A stretch of 23,637 nt of DNA from Nitrospiraceae bacterium UBA6898 (GTDB taxonomy: Bacteria > Nitrospirota > Thermodesulfovibrionia > Thermodesulfovibrionales > UBA6898), in contig DKBO01000089.1 of assembly GCA_002448975.1 (NCBI GenBank), forward strand, positions 1 to 23,637, given 5' to 3'. The translations under genes were made by a program, and so were the position numbers. The notes under the pieces were generated by a model that did not search any database, was not told the DNA's origin, and was given only the letters and a program-made list of their open reading frames with translations. Within the stretch, counting starts at the first letter, position 1, and every line of letters begins with the position of its first letter. Positions 7,942-15,331 of this stretch are shown here, one piece after another.

Positions 7942-8253
7942 TTAGTCCGTTACCCTGCCTATATCAGAGACCTTGGTGCGCGTCTCTTCCATGTTCTTCT
8001 CCAGCTTATCGATCTCGCTGAGAGCCTCCGCGATCACGGTATCCCTGAGTATGTTCTTATCGTGGTGTCCTTTCAGATCCATGACGCGTTCACCTATCTT
8101 TTTCAACAGTTCCTCCCGTGTCTTGTGCATTCTGTCAGCGTTATAGAGGAGTCTGAATATGGCGATCTCGATCTTCAGGCGCTCGGCAAAGAGCTTCGCA
8201 AACCAGCGTATTTTTTTTATCCCTCCTCTGAAATCTCCAAATATTTTTTTCAT
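7942..8253 (-). CDS. Small coiled-coil protein of unknown function
   Basis: The 103-residue product is highly charged. It has a basic N-terminus (MKKIFGDFRGGIKKIRWF) followed by mostly helical sequence with heptad-like spacing (about residues 40-95: EELLKKIGERVMDLK, then ALSEIDKLEKNMEETRTKV), suggesting a coiled coil. There is no signal peptide or membrane segment and no cysteine or recognisable catalytic motif. It sits 12 bases after recG and directly abuts pilD, in the same direction and inside one packed block, so it is likely a real gene. I do not recognise the family. A structural or regulatory role with a neighbouring product is possible but not shown. Confidence 0.75.
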   Translation of the reverse strand: MKKIFGDFRGGIKKIRWFAKLFAERLKIEIAIFRLLYNADRMHKTREELLKKIGERVMDLKGHHDKNILRDTVIAEALSEIDKLEKNMEETRTKVSDIGRVTD

Positions 8254-8265
8254 TTTACGCCTCCC

Positions 8266-10353
8266 TTACCCTGTGTTGAAAATATCTACCTTCCCTCTCC
8301 AGAATACATCAAGCTGCTGTTTTAGAAAAGAGAATTTTAGCAATCCTTCGTCGTGAGCTATGAGATCAGACGCCTCCTGTCTTGCTGTCCCAAGGATTGC
8401 TGCATCCCTGATCAGATCGGCATTTTTCAGATCGGGCAGCCCCGCCTGACGGGTTCCCAGAAACTCTCCTGGTCCCCTGAGGTTAAGGTCCTCTTCGGCG
8501 ATCCTGAAACCATCGTTCGTCTGGACCATGACGTTCAGCCTGCGGCGGGCATCCTCGCTTACCGGCGGATATGCGATCAGTATGCAGCGGGAACTGTCAA
8601 CTCCCCTGCCAACTCTTCCTCGCAGCTGGTGCAGTTGACTGAGCCCGAAGCGTTCCGCATGGACGATAAGCATCACCGTTGCATTCGGCACGTCAACACC
8701 CACTTCTATTACCGTCGTGCTCACGAGGATATCAATCTCCCTCGCCCTGAAACGCTCCATGACCTGCTCACGTTCCGCTGGTCTCATCCTTCCGTGTAGC
8801 ATCCCGATCCGGTATTCCGGGAATTTCCTTTCAAATGCCTCTTTTCCCCGGGTGACAGATCGCAACCCCGCAGTCTCGGACTCCTCAATCGCAGGATATA
8901 CGACATATGCCTGCCGTCCCCGGCTGATCTCCTGCTTCAGGACAGCGAATATCTCATCCTTGCGCTCAGCTTCAACCCATGCAGTAGCAATCCGCTTCCT
9001 GCCCGGCGGCAGTTCGCTTATCACGGAACAATCGAGGTCGCCATAGAGGGTAAGCGCGAGAGAGCGAGGGATCGGGGTCGCTGTCATGATCAACACATCG
9101 GGATGCAAGCCTTTTTTTCTGAGCAGGGCCCGTTGCATCACGCCGAACTTATGCTGTTCATCGATCACGACCAGTCCAAGTTTCCTGAACGTCAGTCGCT
9201 CCTGGATAAGTGCTTGGGTGCCTACGATGATATCAGACGTGCATTCACCGGTACGCTCCTTTTCCCTCGCCCCGGGACCGCCCGTGCGCAAATCACCGGA
9301 AAGACGGAACGTTTCAATCATCCCGCGAATGTTAAGGTAATGTTGTTCTGCAAGGGTTTCGGTGGGTGCCATAAGTGCTGCCTGGTAGCCACATTCCACA
9401 GCATCCAGCATGGCGGCAAAAGCGACCACCGTTTTACCGCATCCTACATCACCCTGGAGAAGGCGGTTCATAGGATAGGGCTGTTTCATATCACTGCCGA
9501 TCTGCTCCATCACCCGCTGCTGGGCAGCGGTAAGCGTAAACGGCAGCAGCTTCAGAAGATCACGCCTCAGGCATCCCGCAGGACAAAAACTGATGCCTTT
9601 TTCCCTATGGCCGCTTTTTTTGAGAACGGCAAGGCCCAGCGCAAGAAAGAAGAACTCATCGAACGCAAGCCTTCTGTGATACCGGCTTCTGCCGCTGTTC
9701 AGCTCGATGATGTTTCTTGCGTTCTCAGGAAAATGCAGTTCGCGCAGAGTTTCACCAAGTCCCGGCAGGTTATTCCGCGCGGTAATGTAAAGCGGTACAG
9801 GATCCTCCATGGCGGTTGCATGTTCCTGCACAAGAATGAACATGACCTTCCTGAATTGCTTCTGGCTGATGCCTTCCGTTATACGATATACCGGGACGAC
9901 ACGATTGGTGTGGATCTGGGAATCTGCATCGTCGCCGAGAAGTTCATACTCAGGGTTTTCCATCTCCAGTGGCATACCACGGCTGTTTTCCCTTACCCTG
10001 CCGTAGACGACCATGGTTCTGCCAAGAGCAACATGTTTTTGCATAAATGGCTGGTTGAACCATTTAACCGTCAGGTAACTCCCGCCGTCGTGAAGGGTTG
10101 CCTCGTAGATGCTGAACTTTTTTTCCCCCCGTCTCAGGATATTGCAGGCAGCGACCTTTCCCCTAACAGTCGCCACATTCCCGGGCCGGAGTTCAGCGAC
10201 AGATATGAGGTGTGAGCGGTCTTCGTAGCGGAAGGGCAGATATGCCAGGGCGTCCCTAATAGTTGCGATACCGAGCTTTGCAAGGAGCCGGGCCCGCTGG
10301 GGTCCGACTCCCTTTACCTGCTGAATAGAAAGGTCTGTTTTACTGCTCTTCAT
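8266..10353 (-). CDS. recG: ATP-dependent DNA helicase RecG
   Basis: RecG remodels stalled replication forks and Holliday junctions. The ~695-residue product has full family length. It has an N-terminal wedge/OB region starting with the helix-hairpin sequence VKGVGPQRARLLAKLGI, Walker A LQGDVGCGKTVVA, the DExH box VIDEQHKFG, motif III TATPIPRSLALT, motif V/VI STTVIEVGVDVPNAT and QLRGRVGRG, and a C-terminal LNLRGPGEFLGTRQ block. The ATG at 10353 is used; a TTG one codon upstream is the alternative. It overlaps the end of nusA by 14 bases and no clear ribosome-binding site precedes it, so translational coupling is likely. nusA-recG is an uncommon pairing, since infB usually follows nusA. Confidence 0.97.
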   Translation of the reverse strand: MKSSKTDLSIQQVKGVGPQRARLLAKLGIATIRDALAYLPFRYEDRSHLISVAELRPGNVATVRGKVAACNILRRGEKKFSIYEATLHDGGSYLTVKWFNQPFMQKHVALGRTMVVYGRVRENSRGMPLEMENPEYELLGDDADSQIHTNRVVPVYRITEGISQKQFRKVMFILVQEHATAMEDPVPLYITARNNLPGLGETLRELHFPENARNIIELNSGRSRYHRRLAFDEFFFLALGLAVLKKSGHREKGISFCPAGCLRRDLLKLLPFTLTAAQQRVMEQIGSDMKQPYPMNRLLQGDVGCGKTVVAFAAMLDAVECGYQAALMAPTETLAEQHYLNIRGMIETFRLSGDLRTGGPGAREKERTGECTSDIIVGTQALIQERLTFRKLGLVVIDEQHKFGVMQRALLRKKGLHPDVLIMTATPIPRSLALTLYGDLDCSVISELPPGRKRIATAWVEAERKDEIFAVLKQEISRGRQAYVVYPAIEESETAGLRSVTRGKEAFERKFPEYRIGMLHGRMRPAEREQVMERFRAREIDILVSTTVIEVGVDVPNATVMLIVHAERFGLSQLHQLRGRVGRGVDSSRCILIAYPPVSEDARRRLNVMVQTNDGFRIAEEDLNLRGPGEFLGTRQAGLPDLKNADLIRDAAILGTARQEASDLIAHDEGLLKFSFLKQQLDVFWRGKVDIFNTG

Positions 10354-11467
10354 CAACAGACGGCGTTTCTGGTTTCGAAGCTTCCTTTCGCAAGGAGTCC
10401 TCTAGCGCCTTGTCTGTCTCTTCCATTCGAATTTTCGAATATTCTGTGTCACTTATGATATCGATATCCCAGCCGGTAAGCTTCATGGCAAGTCTGACAT
10501 TCTGTCCTTTCTTGCCGATGGCGAGAGAAAGCTGCTGGTCGTTTACCACAACCATGGCAGTCTTGTCTTCTTCGTTTATTCCGATCTTTTCAACGGTGGC
10601 AGGACTGAGCGCTCGCGCAAGAAGTGTCCTCGGATCATCCGTCCAGGGAATAATATCTATCCTCTCTCCCCTGAGCTCGCGGACAATTGCCTGCACCCTC
10701 GTGCCTTTCATGCCTACACAGGATCCCACAGGATCAACGGCAGTGTCTTTGGATGTCACCGCAATCTTGGTACGCTCCCCCGGCTCCCGTACAATGTTTT
10801 TTATGATCACCAGACCTTCGCTTATCTCCGGTACCTCCATCTTGAAAAGCTCAGCAACGAATTGCGGCGTAGAACGGCTGACGATGATCTCAGGGCCTTT
10901 TGATGTGACCTTCACTTCCTCGATAATCGCCTTAACCGTATCCCCCCGCTTCAGGTTCTCGTTCGGGAGCGTGTCCTTGATCGCAAGGTACGCCTCGGTC
11001 TTGCCAAGGTTAATGAAATAGGCGCCCTTTTCTCTCCTCATCACGGTTCCGCTCACGATCTGGCCTGCTTTGTCCTTGAACTCGCTGTAAATGACATCAC
11101 GTTCTGCCTCTCTCACTCGCTGGAAGATCACCTGCTTTGCCGTCTGCGCGGCAATCCTGCCCAGATCCTGAAGATCGAGCGGAAACTCGATCGTGTCGCC
11201 TTCCTTCTTGGACGGATCTATCTTAGCGCCATCCTTGACTGATATCTCCAGGTCCGGGTCAGTCACCTCGGCAACGACCTGTTTGCTCTCAAACACGCGA
11301 ATGGTGCACTTCTTCCTGTCGATCGTAAGATTTATATTCGTTCTTCCGCCGTACTTCTTTCTCATGGCGGAAAGAAGAGCCGACTCGAGCGCTTCAACCA
11401 TGGTCTCCTTTGAGATGCCTTTTTCCCTGCTGATCTGTTCAATCACATGGCACAGTTCTTTTGTCAT
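10340..11467 (-). CDS. nusA: Transcription termination/antitermination factor NusA
   Basis: NusA binds RNA polymerase and modulates pausing, termination and antitermination. The 375-residue product has the N-terminal polymerase-binding domain (EALESALLSAMRKKYGG), an S1 domain (about residues 130-200, GQIVSGTVMRREKGAYFINL) and two KH domains (DPVGSCVGMKGTRVQAIVRE, then LAIGKKGQNVRLAMKLTGW). It ends shortly after the KH domains, so it lacks the acidic-repeat tail of E. coli NusA, as in many other bacteria. The start ATG overlaps the rimP stop (ATGA), the conserved rimP-nusA arrangement. The leader before rimP carries an intrinsic-terminator-like hairpin that could make the operon respond to NusA activity. 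Confidence 0.97.
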   Translation of the reverse strand: MTKELCHVIEQISREKGISKETMVEALESALLSAMRKKYGGRTNINLTIDRKKCTIRVFESKQVVAEVTDPDLEISVKDGAKIDPSKKEGDTIEFPLDLQDLGRIAAQTAKQVIFQRVREAERDVIYSEFKDKAGQIVSGTVMRREKGAYFINLGKTEAYLAIKDTLPNENLKRGDTVKAIIEEVKVTSKGPEIIVSRSTPQFVAELFKMEVPEISEGLVIIKNIVREPGERTKIAVTSKDTAVDPVGSCVGMKGTRVQAIVRELRGERIDIIPWTDDPRTLLARALSPATVEKIGINEEDKTAMVVVNDQQLSLAIGKKGQNVRLAMKLTGWDIDIISDTEYSKIRMEETDKALEDSLRKEASKPETPSVDEEQ

Positions 11468-11925
11468 TTCGGTTCTATCTCCAATCTTGCGCGAGAGATG
11501 ATATCAAACTGCACGAGAACTTCTTTTCCTTCCGGGGTCTTCAGGGTAATGACTCCCTCCCGGATATCCATTATTCTTCCGAGATGCACATACTCACCGT
11601 CGATTTTCTGTTTCAGTACGACCTTTGCCAGCTTGCCTTTCGACTGCTCAAAATGTTTCAGCTTCTTCAGCGGCCTGTCAAGCCCCGGTGACGACACCTC
11701 GAGCGTATAGGACGTCGGTATCGGATCCTCGACATCAAAAAGCGCTGAAAGGGCCCGGCTGAACTTAGCACATTCGTCCAGCGTCACCCCGCCCTCCCGG
11801 TCAATGAATACCGTGACCTGGGGCCGAGTCACACTGCCGGTCATCTCAATGTCTAGGACCATGACCCCATGAGATTCCGCCAGTGATGCTGCCAGAACGC
11901 TGATCTTTTCCTGCACCTTATCCAT
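11464..11925 (-). CDS. rimP: Ribosome maturation factor RimP
   Basis: RimP assists assembly of the 30S subunit in the cytoplasm. The 153-residue product shows family blocks VLDIEMTG, VTVFIDREGGVTLDECAKFS, YTLEVSSPGLDRPL and KLKHFEQSKGKLAKV. The ATG at 11925 gives the usual length and N-terminus (MDKVQEKISVLAASLAE). The frame is open for 20 codons upstream, but those would run through a terminator-like hairpin and are not RimP-like. A modest AGGG lies about 9-10 nt before the ATG. It overlaps nusA by four bases and is the first gene of a six-gene - strand block. Confidence 0.95.
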   Translation of the reverse strand: MDKVQEKISVLAASLAESHGVMVLDIEMTGSVTRPQVTVFIDREGGVTLDECAKFSRALSALFDVEDPIPTSYTLEVSSPGLDRPLKKLKHFEQSKGKLAKVVLKQKIDGEYVHLGRIMDIREGVITLKTPEGKEVLVQFDIISRARLEIEPK

Positions 11926-11940
11926 GTAAAACACCCTATA

Positions 11941-11970
11941 AAACAAAAGAGTGGGAAGACCCACTCTTTT
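11941..11970 (-). terminator. Intrinsic-terminator-like hairpin in the rimP-nusA leader
   Basis: On the - strand an 11-bp perfect stem (AAAAGAGTGGG with CCCACTCTTTT; arms 11945-11955 and 11960-11970, 4-nt loop) is followed by TTTTGTTTT. It ends about 16-20 nt before the rimP ATG at 11925 and downstream of a likely promoter, so it is placed as an attenuator rather than as the end of another gene. The stem is symmetrical, but the + strand has a poorer U-tract. Confidence 0.75.
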
Positions 11971-11976
11971 CGCAAA

Positions 11977-11992
11977 AAATTCCAATGAATTT
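11977..11992 (-). repeat. Small AT-rich hairpin at the start of the rimP leader
   Basis: AAATTC and GAATTT form a 6-bp perfect stem with a 4-nt loop, followed on the - strand by further T residues. It lies just before the larger terminator-like hairpin, so the two could act in tandem or simply stabilise the 5' end of the transcript. Confidence 0.4.
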
Positions 11993-11999
11993 CGTTTTA

Positions 12000-12029
12000 A
12001 TTATAGCAACAGTCGATAATAAATTGCAA
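12000..12029 (-). promoter_or_regulatory. Candidate sigma-70-type promoter of the rimP operon
   Basis: On the - strand TTGCAA (12029-12024) and a perfect TATAAT (12005-12000) are separated by 18 nt. Transcription would start near 11993, giving a leader of about 68 nt that contains both hairpins before rimP. Confidence 0.5.
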
Positions 12030-12113
12030 CGCCCCGAGATGATAGCGGGCACCGCATGTTATGGAGCGTACAGTCAGTTTTACAATCTTCCACGTTTTTT
12101 AACAAAATAGTTA

Positions 12114-12139
12114 TTGAGTTTATCGGCGTAAGATATAAT
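12114..12139 (+). promoter_or_regulatory. Candidate promoter of the GGDEF gene
   Basis: A perfect TATAAT lies at 12134-12139 on the + strand, divergent from the rimP promoter. The best -35 match, TTGAGT at 12114-12119, has only a 14-nt spacer; TTATTG at 12111 has 17 nt but a poor sequence. Only the -10 element is convincing. The start would be near 12146, giving a 5' UTR of about 39 nt. Confidence 0.4.
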
Positions 12140-12154
12140 AATATCAGCTGAATA

Positions 12155-12171
12155 CCTTGCTGGTGGCAAGG
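12155..12171 (+). promoter_or_regulatory. Hairpin that could hide the ribosome-binding site of the GGDEF gene
   Basis: CCTTGC and GCAAGG form a perfect 6-bp stem with a 5-nt loop. The right arm contains AAGG, the most plausible Shine-Dalgarno core, which runs on to AAGGA 12 nt before the ATG at 12185. The GGGA next to the ATG is too close to act as one. Confidence 0.35.
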
Positions 12172-12184
12172 AAACGCATAGGGA

Positions 12185-13570
12185 ATGAAGATAATTAATA
12201 CTGCCAAAGACGACGGACTGGGCGGAGCAGAATATATCTCTCTGGACTTAATTCCTGATCCGTTCATCATCCTCAAGACCGATGGAACGATCCTTGATGC
12301 GAATATGCGTTTTTTCACCCTGGTCGGCCTGAACAGGGAAGAAGCGATGGGCAGGGATTTTCATGACATCAGCCTTTTGCATGAAATCGAGAATAAAGTT
12401 TCCGAATCCTTGTCTTTGGGAACTGAAATGTCCGAGCGCATCGCCTTTCATAACAGGCATTTTGAGGTGCTGCTCCTGCCGTTCATGCATGAGCCAAACT
12501 CCTGGCTCGTCCGGGTAGTGTTCAAGGACATTACGAGCTTCATAAACCTCGAGAAGGAACTTCTCAAGAGGAATAAGGAACTGATCATTCTCAATACGCT
12601 TTCGAATGCATTTATCTCGTCCGAAAACATCGACCTGGTGCTGGAAGACCTGATGGAAAAGGTCTTGCTCATAACCGACTTTCCCATGGGTTGGCTGCTC
12701 ATCTGTGATGCCAAGGATTTCAGACTCAGAACGTGCAGGGGCATCTCTCCTGAACTTCAGCAGCATATTGCTGAGGGCGGCTTTGATCATTTTTGCAACG
12801 ATGCACGCAAAGCCAAGGAGCCACTTTACATCATGGAATCATCCGCCATAACAGAGACGCCAGTCCTTCGTGATGAAAGCATTGCTTTTCTTGCCATCAT
12901 CCCGCTTGTGTCAAACTATCATGTGACAGGACTGCTTTTTCTGGCGAACAGCTCCGGCAGGGAATTGGGCTTTGATTTCTCTGTGCTCCTGCCACTTGTG
13001 GGCAATCATGTTTCTCATATCATGGACAAGATAATATTTTTCCAGGAGACCAGAAGGCTCGCCATAACGGACAGCCTTACCGGCCTCTACAACAGCAGAT
13101 ATTTCTACAAACACCTTGATCTCGAGGTCGCCAGAGCCAAGAGATACGGCAACTCCTTGTCGCTCATGCTTTTTGACATCGACAACTTCAAGAGTATGAA
13201 TGACACCTATGGCCGTCAGGAAGGTGATGAAATGCTGCAGGGTCTTGCGCGCACGCTCACATCTGTTTCCCGCGAAACAGATGTGGTGGTTAGATATGGG
13301 GGAGAGGAGTTTATTATCATGCTGCCCAATACCGCGAGAGAAGAGGCGACAGCGCTTGCCGGCAGGATATTGCATGCTGTGCAGGAGACAAAGATTAGGA
13401 TCGGCTCGTCCGCGGAAGTGAGCATCACGCTCAGTGGCGGGATAGCAACCTTTCCCCAGAACGCATCTTCGGCCAAGGCCCTGCTCAGTGCGGCTGATAA
13501 TGCCCTATCTGCAGCAAAAGCGGCAGGAAAGAATACCGTGATCTATTTTCAGGAGATGATGCATGAATAA
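12185..13570 (+). CDS. PAS-GAF-GGDEF diguanylate cyclase
   Basis: The 461-residue soluble protein has an N-terminal PAS domain (about residues 20-120, IPDPFIILKTDGTILDANMR), a GAF-like region (about 135-280) and a C-terminal GGDEF domain (about 290-455). The active-site loop is GGEEF near residue 372, a form found in active cyclases. The RETD sequence five residues before it fits the RxxD product-inhibition site, so the enzyme should make cyclic di-GMP from two GTP with feedback control. Metal- and substrate-binding blocks FDIDNFKSMND and GDEMLQGLA are present. No EAL domain or membrane segment is seen. It is divergent from rimP, and its 3' end overlaps the ferredoxin oxidoreductase beta gene by eight bases. 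The signal sensed is unknown. Confidence 0.93.
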   Translation: MKIINTAKDDGLGGAEYISLDLIPDPFIILKTDGTILDANMRFFTLVGLNREEAMGRDFHDISLLHEIENKVSESLSLGTEMSERIAFHNRHFEVLLLPFMHEPNSWLVRVVFKDITSFINLEKELLKRNKELIILNTLSNAFISSENIDLVLEDLMEKVLLITDFPMGWLLICDAKDFRLRTCRGISPELQQHIAEGGFDHFCNDARKAKEPLYIMESSAITETPVLRDESIAFLAIIPLVSNYHVTGLLFLANSSGRELGFDFSVLLPLVGNHVSHIMDKIIFFQETRRLAITDSLTGLYNSRYFYKHLDLEVARAKRYGNSLSLMLFDIDNFKSMNDTYGRQEGDEMLQGLARTLTSVSRETDVVVRYGGEEFIIMLPNTAREEATALAGRILHAVQETKIRIGSSAEVSITLSGGIATFPQNASSAKALLSAADNALSAAKAAGKNTVIYFQEMMHE

Positions 13571-14312
13571 AATATTTGATCGGCCGAAAAGCCTGAAGGC
13601 CGCCCCTTTCCGCTACTGCCCGGGATGTGGACACAGCCTGGTTCACCGTCTCATTGCCGAGTGTATCGACGCTCTCGACATCCGGGAAAGGGTGATCGGC
13701 ATAGCACCTGTCGGATGCGCGGTCTTTGCATACGACTACTTCGACTTCGATATCATTGAGGTTGCCCATGGCAGACCGCCGGCTGTTGCGACGGGAATGA
13801 AACGGGTCCTGCCGGACAGGATCATCTTTTCCTACCAGGGCGACGGTGATCTTGCCGCGATCGGCACAGCAGAGATCATCCATGCCGCAAACAGGGGAGA
13901 GAATTTTTCGGTATTTTTCATCAATAACGCAACATACGGTATGACTGGCGGTCAGATGGCACCTACCACCCTTACCGGACAGAAGACAACAACTACGCCG
14001 AAGGGAAGAGATATCAAGACGGCTGGTTATCCGCTCAGGGTCTCAGAGCTGCTTTCCACTATTGAAGGAGTTTCTTATATCCAGCGTGTTTCTGTGGATT
14101 CCTACAAGAACCTCGTTGCGGCGAAAAAAGCGATTTCCAAGGCCTTTTCCTATCAGCTCGAAGGAAAGGGGTTCAGCATGGTCGAGATTCTTTCGCCATG
14201 CCCCACGGACTGGGGCATGAGTCCGGCTGCGGCAGCCGAATGGATGCGGACCACCCTTTCGCAGACTTTTCCTCTGGGACTCATCAAAGACCGGTACCAG
14301 GAGAATCCCTGA
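13563..14312 (+). CDS. 2-oxoacid:ferredoxin oxidoreductase, beta (TPP-binding) subunit
   Basis: The beta subunit binds thiamine pyrophosphate and an iron-sulfur cluster for CoA-dependent oxidation of 2-oxoacids, passing electrons to ferredoxin. The 249-residue product has the cysteine set expected for a [4Fe-4S] cluster (FRYCPGCGH near residue 17, APVGCAVF, and ILSPCPTDWG near the end) and the TPP motif YQGDGDLAAIGTAE followed by FFINNATYGMTGGQMAPTT. It resembles the 2-oxoglutarate/branched-chain 2-oxoacid group (KorB/VorA). The ATG overlaps the GGDEF stop by eight bases. The gamma subunit follows directly, but no alpha subunit or ferredoxin-like delta subunit is next to it. Substrate specificity cannot be decided from this alone. 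Confidence 0.92.
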   Translation: MNKIFDRPKSLKAAPFRYCPGCGHSLVHRLIAECIDALDIRERVIGIAPVGCAVFAYDYFDFDIIEVAHGRPPAVATGMKRVLPDRIIFSYQGDGDLAAIGTAEIIHAANRGENFSVFFINNATYGMTGGQMAPTTLTGQKTTTTPKGRDIKTAGYPLRVSELLSTIEGVSYIQRVSVDSYKNLVAAKKAISKAFSYQLEGKGFSMVEILSPCPTDWGMSPAAAAEWMRTTLSQTFPLGLIKDRYQENP

Positions 14313-14313
14313 G

Positions 14314-14856
14314 GTGCAGAAAAGCATTATCATTGCAGGATCAGGAGGACAGGGCATCCTTTTTCTCGGGAGAGTATTGACGTCTGCGAGCATGCTCGAG
14401 AGGAAAGAGGTGACCTGGTTCCCTTCCTATGGTGCTGAGATGCGGGGCGGCACGGCAAACTGTACGGTCATCATCTCTGACGAAATGATCGGCTCCCCGG
14501 TGGTGATGATACCTGACATTCTCATTGTCATGAACAGGGCGTCGCTCGATCGCTTTCGTCCGAGCCTCAGAAAAAAGGGCATGCTCTTTTACGATTCCTC
14601 CCTGATAACCGAGAAGTTGGCGAGGAAGGACATCATCGCAGTGCCCGTTCCTTCCACGAACATTGCAGGAGACATGGGCAGCCCCAAGTCGGCAAACATG
14701 GTGATGCTGGGAGCTTTCATAGCGAAGACCAGCATCCTCAGGAAGACAACTATTTTTAGTATCTTTGATGATGCCACCGACCCGCGAAAGATAGAGGCGT
14801 TCAGGGCAAACAAAGAACTCGTCAGAAAAGGAATAGACTATATTGAGAATACGTAA
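14314..14856 (+). CDS. 2-oxoacid:ferredoxin oxidoreductase, gamma subunit
   Basis: The 180-residue product shows the gamma-subunit signature IIAGSGGQGILFLGRVL at the N-terminus and WFPSYGAEMRGGTANCTVI, plus the later NMVMLGAFIA block. This subunit helps bind CoA in the cytoplasmic oxidoreductase complex with alpha and beta. The start is GTG 14314, one base after the beta-subunit stop, with AGGAG about 10 nt upstream. The length is normal and no cysteine cluster is fused. It is clearly the partner of the preceding beta subunit. It overlaps the following GNAT gene by 14 bases. Confidence 0.93.
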   Translation: MQKSIIIAGSGGQGILFLGRVLTSASMLERKEVTWFPSYGAEMRGGTANCTVIISDEMIGSPVVMIPDILIVMNRASLDRFRPSLRKKGMLFYDSSLITEKLARKDIIAVPVPSTNIAGDMGSPKSANMVMLGAFIAKTSILRKTTIFSIFDDATDPRKIEAFRANKELVRKGIDYIENT

Positions 14857-15307
14857 GGCCTTGATCACCGACATCAAAGAGATTCAGGTTCTGGTGAACG
14901 ACTTTGCCCGCAAAGAACAAATGATTCCACGGTCCGTGAACGAACTCTATGAGAACATCAGGGACTTTGTGGTAGCAGATGATAAGCACGGTATCGTTGG
15001 CGCGTGCGCGCTCCATATCCTCTGGGAGGATCTTGCGGAAATCCGTTCTTTGGCCGTCCGAAAGGAATTTCAGGGAAAGGGTATCGGCAGGAAGATGGTA
15101 AACAACTGCATCAGGGATGCTCGGGCGCTCGGTATCAAGAGGGTGTTTGTCCTCACGTATCAGCCTGATTTTTTCCGGAAGCTCAAGTTCAGGGATACGG
15201 ACAAGGCATCGCTCCCGCAGAAAATATGGGGAGACTGCATCCGGTGTCCCAAGTTCCCGGAATGCGACGAACATGCGCTTATCAGGGACGTCTCAAGCAA
15301 TACGTAG
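14843..15307 (+). CDS. GNAT N-acetyltransferase, short ArgA-like (N-acetylglutamate synthase type)
   Basis: The 154-residue GNAT has the acetyl-CoA loop RKEFQGKGIGRKMV at about residues 72-85. Its C-terminus carries features of short stand-alone N-acetylglutamate synthases: VFVLTYQPDFFRKLKF, LPQKIWGDCIRCPKFPECDE and the CxxC...C cysteines. These enzymes make N-acetylglutamate, the first step of arginine synthesis in organisms lacking the long ArgA. The start is TTG 14843 inside the gamma-subunit gene, with AGGA about 10 nt upstream; ATG codons further in would cut into the fold. Co-transcription with the oxidoreductase genes is intriguing, since 2-oxoglutarate is the precursor of glutamate. 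The ArgA role is inferred from family resemblance. Confidence 0.82.
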   Translation: MRIRKALITDIKEIQVLVNDFARKEQMIPRSVNELYENIRDFVVADDKHGIVGACALHILWEDLAEIRSLAVRKEFQGKGIGRKMVNNCIRDARALGIKRVFVLTYQPDFFRKLKFRDTDKASLPQKIWGDCIRCPKFPECDEHALIRDVSSNT

Positions 15308-15331
15308 CCCTTTCATGATGCCGAAAGGAAG

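Noticed and set aside
9103..10215. 370-codon + strand open frame opposite recG
   Set aside because: It is antisense to well-conserved helicase motifs and has no ribosome-binding site or recognisable domain.
11926..11985. N-terminal extension of rimP
   Set aside because: It would translate through the terminator-like hairpin and is not RimP-like; ATG 11925 gives the usual length.
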